A stretch of DNA of 64,000 nucleotides from Acanthosoma haemorrhoidale (taxonomy: Eukaryota > Arthropoda > Insecta > Hemiptera > Acanthosomatidae): the NCBI GenBank assembly GCA_930367205.1, contig OV884011.1, positions 44,405,754 to 44,469,753 of the forward strand. The letters are read 5' to 3'. Under the pieces are notes generated by a model. It worked only from the letters and a program-made list of their open reading frames with translations, was not told the DNA's origin and made no database searches. A program made the position numbers and the translations under genes. Shown one piece after another: positions 50,001 to 59,000 of this stretch (its first letter is position 1; each line of letters starts with the position of its first letter).

Positions 50001-53000
50001 TTCGTCAACCTGTGCCAAAAGAAACCAACTTTTAAATAACATGAAAAATGAAGATTTAATATTTTATTGTTGAGAATACATTTCTATAATGACATTTAAC
50101 TGAAAGAATTATGGCTTGGTAAACAAAATTATTGTTATTATAATTATTTTTTTCGTTTTTGATTCATTGGATCCTTAATGATGAATCAAAAACAAAACAT
50201 AGCAGATCTTAAAAAAGAAAGAACTGATTTTTGTATTAGAATGCCTAGCATACCAAAAATATTTAGGAAAATAATCAATAATACATATCTATGTGTAAAT
50301 AATATTTTTAAGATAGTAATATTCTACTTACCAATCCTAAACAAACAAGGCTGCATGCAACAAAATTAAAAATTAGCATTTTTGCCCCATTAATTAGAGT
50401 AACTTAAAATAGATCACAGATAAATTAAAATCAAATGCAATAATTTGTTCATAACAATGTGGAAAATATTAGAAATTGTTGTTGTACATAGCATTTGAGT
50501 TAACAGTTGAAAGAGTAAATAAATAAGTTTTCAACTTAACAGTATTAGAAAGTACTTTGCCACACCACTGCAAAATGTTTACCAATTATGTTTTTCCTGC
50601 TTTATAAAATCTTTATTTGAAAAAAATTACAATCTGCCTAGAAGGGCAATAAATGATTGCAATTAAAAATTTACATTTACTCTTATATTCAAAATGCAAT
50701 TAATATAGGTACATTCATTCAGGACACGAGGGGAGAAAACTGACCAGTTTCAGAACTCCCAGAGACAAAATATTCAGAAAAATCATGGGGCCCACTTGCA
50801 TTTTAATCTTTGAGGGGGGGGGTACGATTCTAAAAAGTGATCTTGCTAGAGGATTTGGGAAAACGTGATCTTGGATAGTGGGAATTTTAGGTAATTATGG
50901 AGGCTTTTATTTGTGACATAAAAAGGTGCATTAACTGATGCTGTTAGGACTTTAGATTGGAAGGGTTTGATGTTTTAGGGCTTTGCTGATCCCCATGTTT
51001 TGTTTTTTAGTGTGAGGTGGAATTTCTTGTTGAACAGTGTATACAGTTGACTTTGGTCAACTTTCTGTTGAGTTCCTGTCTTTTAAATCTCATATGAAGG
51101 TTCCAGGCCGTAATCTTTTGTCAAGGTGGAATCCAAGGTACCGCGCTGTTTCTGATGTAGGAAGAGGAGTATCATTGAAGAGAACTGGTGGGCAGGATCT
51201 GTGTTGTAGGGTTAATGTAATTTCGGTACATTTCCCTTCTTTGACTTTTATGCTCCAACGGCTGGCTACACCAATGTTCAATTTTAGAGAGGTGAATATG
51301 TATATTATAGCATGCTATGCCGGGGTCATGATGGGATGAAAGGACAGCCGTGTCATCATCAAAGGGTCTTCAGTGGTAGGAATGTCAGCGACATTGATGT
51401 TACAGAGAAGAGGGCCTAGAACACACTACCTTGAGGAACTCGGGCTTTGACTGAGAGGCACATTAGACTTTGGAAGAGCGGTTAGATAGATATGAATGAA
51501 GAAAATAATCTTAAAGAAGAACAAAATATCTTTGTGGGAGGATAGATTTCAGATTGAAGAGTAATCCGCGATTTTGAGGGCACTTTCCAAGATAAAGTGA
51601 TGAAGAAATATGATCGACTACGCGATATACCTGCTCCACTGTTTTATGTTGGAAGGGAAAGCCAAACTGCTGTGCCAGTATTGTGGGTATCCAAATTAAG
51701 AAGATGTTTAGCAAGGATCTTTTCGATAATTGGGAGAAGATTTCTGGAGAAGAATATGACGATAGGATGAAGGGCTATTAGGTGGTTTCCTGAGCTTGTG
51801 GAATAATATTATAATGGAAAATTTCTAAAGAAGAGGAAAGTGTATGGTCCAAAGAATACAGTTGAAGATATATGTGAGGATGACTATGGCTTTGCGTGGT
51901 AGATAGCAGAGGTTTCGGGTAGTCAGAAGGTCATATCCAGGAGATTTGTTTCTTGGAAATAATTCAGTAAGTGTTTGACTTCGGAGGGGTGAATTGCTTT
52001 AGGTTGGAGGGATAGAAGAATTGGGGTAGATGGAAATTCTTCAATGACAGATGGGGTTCGGATAGATTTTCAGGGTCAGGGTGGGATTTAAATGTGTTGG
52101 AGAGATAGTGTACAAATATATTGGGTTTTTCTCATCTGACCTAGCCTAAGACCAATCGTCACCGTGGATTGGGTGCTTTGTGTTTTTATATTTAAGGATT
52201 TATTTAGATACGGACCAAAGGGATTTATCAGCTGTTGTCAGAGAAGATATGTATGATATAAAGGAGTCAGCTCTACACGATTCCAAGTTGTGCTTAACCA
52301 GCTTACCGAGTTGGCTGTAAGTGCGGCGATCACAAGATTGTTGGGTCCTTTGCTAGGTGGCTTGCTTGAGATTGACATTTGGATTGAATTAATTATATAA
52401 TGTGTGGGTAGTGATATAGTGGGTTGCTTCTATTAATATTGGGATTGAGATTAGATTTTGATGCCTGCTGATAGAAGAAGTAAAGCTGTGGATAGTGTTG
52501 TCCACATCTTGTGATGTTTTGAGAGATACTTTTAGATCAATGGTGTCCTAAGATAAAAGAAGGGGGCGATAATTTTGGGATAGGGGTAAGAGAGAGGAAA
52601 AGTAGTACTACTAGTCAGAAGAAAGATAATCAAGACATATGATTAAGGAATGAAAGGATCTTAAGCCATAGTGGATAAGGAAGTCTATAAGGTCAGGATT
52701 TCTATTAGAATCTGTAGACTAATAAGTAGGAGAATCAGAAAAAAGGAAGGGCAACATTTGGAACATAGTGCTTTCAGAAGGGAATGGCCTCTGGAGTTCG
52801 TTGTTCTTGAGCCCCACTGGAGATAGCACAATAGGTGTCAGGTGCATATGCAGAAATCATGGTATCTCGAGTTCTATTGATACAGGTGTATGTTCTGGAC
52901 CCCACAATGTATTGAGCTGGGATATTAGCAATTTAAAACTAATCGCCTCAGTGGCAATTGTTATGTTTTCACCAGGTGCTAGAACAACCTCTCAACCCAT

Positions 53001-56000
53001 TTAACGTTACTATGCTTGACTCTCCACAGTAGCCTCTCTCTAATTAACCTTACTTTCTTCTTATTTCATCTCTTACACAGAGGAGGGTCAAAAGTGAGGC
53101 TTGTCGCCATCAGCAGCGCTGGCCTGCCCAGTTAAGTGTGCGCCATTGGACTAAACTGGAATAAGGAAAATTTATAAACATGTTTGCCTCATAACCTTTA
53201 AGATTAATGCATATTTGTTTGTTTTCTCATCAATGATTCCGAGAAGATCTTTCCTTGTCTAAGCCATATCATAAATAGTTTTAAGATTTAATTAACAGTT
53301 TTATTAATTAAATTACTGTACAACATAAAACTGCTATTAATTTACATTGTTGCAACCTGTTAATATTTTACAGGCACTTTCAGTTTTAAAAGCCCTCAGT
53401 GTTGTCAAGTGATTCATCAAAAAACTGTGCAATAATAGATTAATTAAAATAATATGCTTGTACTATAAATACCTTGATGCAGTTAGAAGGATGATTTCCA
53501 ATAACGCCTTTATCTTCAGTAATAACAAGGAACTTAGCTCCTATTGCGAAGCAATCAATGACTGCTCTGTTTCTTACATCATCAAGAACAATCAAACAAT
53601 CACTCCACCCCCTTTCAATAAGCCTATTAAAGAAATTAATCCTTATTAAACAAAAGTACACAAGTACAAAAGTATCCTTACAACAAAAGTATCCTTACAA
53701 GTACAAAAGTAAATTTCCCCAAAGTAATAATTCTTTAATTTGTCATGTATGGGGACACAATCTGTTGAATTACTAAAAACAGCATAATCAATTCACAAGG
53801 CAAATATTTTTTTCTGAGGAAGACACAATTGAATGGGGTTTAATGTTAACCTTTTTCTGAATAGGTAGACGTTTTTCCAACATCATGTCTGAGTTATAAT
53901 TTGCTATAAAAAAACATAAGAAAAAGTAAAGAAAGACCATTTTTAAAAGTTAAAGGCCTTACTAGGTAGCAAACAAGAGCAGAAATCATTTGTTGAATAT
54001 CTGGGCACTCTTTCCATGTATCATGTGATTTACAAAGACATACTAGGCAATTGTACCATTCTATCCCTAAGTGTCTTTAGCTTCCAGCAAGTAAAACTGC
54101 TTGCTTTCTGTACAGCTGGGCTGGTTTACTGAGATTGTATTATAAACAGAAATTTTTTTTATATAAATAGCTACAGTAACATATGTATTACATTACCAAG
54201 ATGAAATTCTAACAATTTCTTAATTTTGTTGTCATGTAGGTACATCTGGTAATCATTCAATGATTCAAGTACAAATTTGGTTTTCGTAATAAGCAAGGTG
54301 GAAGAAAATCAACAGTAAAAGAGTTAAAAACAGCAGATTGCTCTGAACAAGAGAAAGACACCCAGTACTATATTTTTAAAAATTTTATAAAATGAATAGG
54401 ATTAAAAATATATATGGCAAGGCAAAATGCCTAAAAACTTTCTGATTTTACCAAAAGATTGCAACTAATATTTTTAAATGTTTAAAATACCTTATTTAAC
54501 TTAGGGGGTCTGTATAGCACTAGCTATAAAGTATAGAATAATGGGACTTTAATTTTGATTACATGATTGAAAATGATAGTTATGCTATATGGTTAGTGCT
54601 GGTTGTAGAAAGATATAACTAAATAATAAACCTTGAGTCACTCCACAATATAGTTTATTTAACAAAAACGTTTTCGACAGCTCTAAGCTGTCATCTTAAA
54701 AGTTATATGATAAAACATTTACTGCACACAAGAACACAAATAAAATCAACAATAAATAAAACCTATTTAAAATATTAAAAGTGCTGAACCGCACAAAGTT
54801 CGAAATGGTCCATCCATTGTATATGTTATTCAAATTAAATTTTTTTTTAAATTTGACACATAAAAATAACAAATAATTAAAAACTAATAAAACTACAATC
54901 AATAATACATTGATCCCATGGATACTCACCCAATTGGGTGTGAACAACTTTTGACATTACTATTATTATTGACAAAATTATTTTTTATTCATTCAGACTT
55001 TAAAGTTTGCTATCTCTACTGACTTCTATGACTCTATGACTGGCTTTATTTAGGAGGTATGGAAGGGGTGGGTTTCTTAGCAAATGTGTTGTTGAACCAA
55101 CTTCTTCACCACGAATAAATAAAAGTTCCCCTCTTCTCGGACCAGAAAATACCAGCCTACATTTCCATATTTTAATAATAAAAACCTTAGGCATCGGTTA
55201 AGAGAGGGGGAAACTAGTGCACACACAGCTGAAGCCCATTAGGGGGTGCGGCGGGTGTAGCCCAGCCTCTGACCTGCCTATATAAGGCCCAGATTTGGAG
55301 CCTTTTCCCATTCTCTCGGAACCCGGCATCTGAAGTGAACACTGCTCTCTCTCTCTCTCTCTCTGCACTGGCGCCTGCTGCTGTACTCAAACCATGGCTT
55401 TCTTATTCAACTACCTCTGCATCACTCTTTGCTAACCTCAATGTTTCAGTCTGGCTTAGTCACACCCCACACCTTCCTAGTGGGATTCTCTGCCTTTGTC
55501 TCACTACAACTAGCACCTCCTTGGAAGAGATCTCTTCCACGAGGAAGTCTCTGGGGCCCCTCAAACTTTACCTAGCAGCATCTCCCACAACGATCCAGCC
55601 CGCCTCTCTTGGGTTCACACTTGCCTTTGGGATCCGGACGGTTTTTGCCTACCCTTAAATACAGATTGTGAATTTGTGGTCATTCCAAGACCACATAAAA
55701 TACCTACCCTGTTCCTCTTCTCCTGAACATAGTGCACTGTCGGGGCACACCTTCTAAGATCTTATGGAGTCAGATCAATACTAATAAAGCTGGCCGCCGA
55801 CTAGGGTGCCAGCTAAGGTCATAGACCACAGGTCCACCCATTTTATCTTTCTTGACGCCCGCCGAACAGCGGCCAGGTCGTAAAGAGCACATAGCGGGCG
55901 TTCCCCTCTTGGGACGACCCGACACGTGTGTTTATTACTTTTTATTCATACTGTCCGATGTTGGGGAATCTAATTTAATTTCTATGCTTTCAAGGCTATT

Positions 56001-59000
56001 AATTAATTTTTTATCATTAGTATGGTGCAACATGGCAACTCTCGTCCACACACTCGTATGTGCTACATCATGATGGGCTTCCCTCCTGTAGATACTGGTA
56101 GAACTGGCTAGTTTTTTGTTTAATGATGTAATAATGTCTAATAATGTAACTTAAAGGTGAGCCCCATCACCCAGTCCTGCTTCAGTTATAATATAACTTT
56201 TAACCACAAAAAGATGTTAGTTTTTAAGATATGCACTCCTTAAAATGCATATGTTATGCAGTAGGAGCCACCCACAGCTAAATTGTATTGCTGTTTATAA
56301 TTTTTCTCTTAAAAAATATTAATCAAGGGGCTAAGAAAAAAAAAAAATCTAATAAATAATTTTCTATTTGCCTTACCAAAATAAGATTTATTGCAATCCC
56401 CACGCTCTATTCTACATATGCCCAATCGATCTATTAACTGAATCGGTCCTTTAGTGTGAGAAATTGAGTTGCGTAAAATGACTTTACTCTTGAAGGCTCC
56501 AATGCCAGTTTTTAAAAAAATATTTCCTAATTTGTAAGAAATATTTCCCAAATATGGAATTGTGCACAATTTTTTTATACCAGAGTGATTTTTATTGTTT
56601 TGTCAGTCTTCTGTACTCAATTTTTCATTTGATTCTTCTTGCACTGTCTGGAACGTGCCCGTCGGCAATTGCCACATGGTGCCTATGTACTTTGTAGTAT
56701 ATTTATCCCTGTCTAGTGAGATATTATTTAACCTATTTATGAGGAAGTGGAACATGACCATCTTGAGACTGTGATGGTGCGAAGAAGTATTATATATATC
56801 GGTCATCGTGTCCTTCATCTATATTTTGAATCCATGTTTGTTCCCACTTCTGCTCACTGTCAGATCCAGAAATTTTATTGCTTTATCTTTTTCTATTCCT
56901 GTCGTAAATTTTATGTTCATATTTATTCTGTTTAAATACTTAATTAATTTACAATTTATTATTCTACTGTTGTCAACTGTTTATTAGCTCATTCAGTTCG
57001 TTCTGACTACCCCTGAAGCACGTCAGTTTGTCATCCACGTATCTCATCCAATATTTAATTTTTAGATGTATGGAATTTTACTAGATATTGTATATACTTT
57101 CTCTAATTTGCCTAGATATAGGTCCCTTAATAACAGTAGATAGTTATCTATTTTCCAAAACAAATTACATAATCTGTTTAAAATTTCATGTAACACAAAT
57201 AAACATAATTTGTCAATTATAAGAAATTATTAGTACTTACGTTTTAGTCAGCTGGATCGTTGCTAAATGCACTAAAGGTGAAAGCTGATAGATAGGATTG
57301 GGAAATCTTTCATTTAATTCTTGTTGTAGGTATCCTAAGTCTTCTTCGCCAACTTTACCTACTGTTAACCAATATACAGTACCCTACATAAGAAAACAAG
57401 TATTACATAAGTTCCTTGATCAGAATATCAGAATATAAGAGATCAAATATCGATTGGACTCACAAAGACATATGCCCCTTAGGATTTGATCAAGGCAATT
57501 AAATGAATACAATATAAATCAAAAGGTACTGTTAGAATTAATAGAATGTTATCAAATGTTTTCCCAGCACAACAGGGTGTCAAACCAGGAGATATCCTAA
57601 GCCCTTTGATCTTTCTATCAATGAAATACATAAAATTTGTAAAAGCAGGACAGGATGAATGATAATTAGGAGACGGAACATGAGGTATGTTTAGATACAA
57701 TTTTTCATTTATGTTGTCCTAACAACCAACTCGCAACAAAACTTACAAGAAGCTGTAACCGAATGCCAGGCTGAACTGGAAAGAAAGTAAATGACAATCA
57801 ATGTTAATAATAGCGCAATGTGATTCAGCACAATAGGGAGCGGGGGAAGAGGTATATATTCCATGTAATGGAATAGAAATAGAGACCACAGAAGATTACT
57901 CCTACTTAGGTATAGTGATAAGCAAGACTGGTATACTGAACAGCACTGTTAAAAAGGCAAACCAGATGTTATTATAAGGGCTCTCAATTCTCCTGTAAGG
58001 AGCAGAGAGCTGGGTCATTTCAGATTAACAAGAAAGCAGATTCACCGCTGGGGAAATGAAGTACCCCTCAGTGAATGGCTGGAAAAACTAAGAGGGATGA
58101 ATGAAATGATAGGTGAAAATATACAGATTGCTGCTTGTTGAACCCAAGAAACTGTTGGAGGCTAGGTCTACAGGAACTGCTCATGAGGGAGACGAAGTTG
58201 AGATGAAAGTGCTCACAAAGAGCAATGGCTGGCTATGTGGCATTAAGGCCTTTCTACTGAAAAGAACACAGGGAAATAGAAAAAAAAATTAGGGCAATTA
58301 TGTCATTATTGGGGAAAATGGGACAATATAGTCAGAGCTCATAGTGATGTAAATGGTCTAAATACAGGGACCATCCATGTTCAATTGTTATTTGAAATAA
58401 TTCCAAGTAGTCAAAGAAGGTTATAAAGTAAGTTATTTTCTTGATGTCCGCGTTTGCTACAGAAGTTTTGAGAGAAACTGTGGAATCAGATCATAAAACA
58501 AACATAAGAAATTTTTCACAGAGCGGTAAACCAGCTAATAATACACAACGACAGGTGTTATTTTGATTAAAAAAATTGAATCATATAGTGTCCATCTTTT
58601 GGGTATGGTCACGGGTTTAGAACAGATCTCAGGACATGATATTATCTTAGAAAGTATAAATAAATAGATACTAGGTAATAAATTAAATTTTATACAGGCT
58701 GATATTTGGGGAGTTCCGATCCCTCTAGAAGACCCCATATGAAGAATTCAGTACATATATTTGTGATTCTTCAAAATCCACAAATTACATAACCTGATCC
58801 GATAAATTTCTAATATTTGATCATTGTTGAACCTCTTAAGGTTGATGTAAACCAAAAATGCATTGGACATAGTTTAAAAGTGACAACAAATGGATGCCCG
58901 CGCATTTGACCTGATCTGGCTGAAATGCAAAATTGACTTGTATATGAAGAGACAGTATTAAAATGAGACAGAGAAAATCTCATTAGGTAATTGGTTATTA

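Larger units (their letters stand above)
54630..57130 (-). mobile_element. Penelope-like element, broken, interrupted by a solo LTR
   Basis: The minus strand has the RT catalytic-type box MRYVDDKLTCF (about 57040), then IKFTTGIEKDKAIKFLDLTV, then DTMTDIYNTSSHHHSLKM with LINRLNNISL (56818-56603). Next come LGNIFLKTGIGAF and a GIY-YIG-endonuclease-like CRIERGDCNKSYFGKANRKL (56569-56309), the domain order of Penelope elements. The minus-strand 3' end near 54630-54710 carries a hairpin GACAGCT-TAG-AGCTGTC followed by GAAAACGTT, as seen at Penelope ends. Stops and frameshifts make it dead. A solo LTR (55090-55924) splits the 3' part. It lies in the Apaf-1 intron between exons 4 and 5. Confidence 0.8.

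Noticed and set aside
55335..55658. 107-codon plus-strand frame in the GC-rich island
   Set aside because: It lies within a solo LTR, is low-complexity at its start ((CT)n), and resembles no protein that I know.
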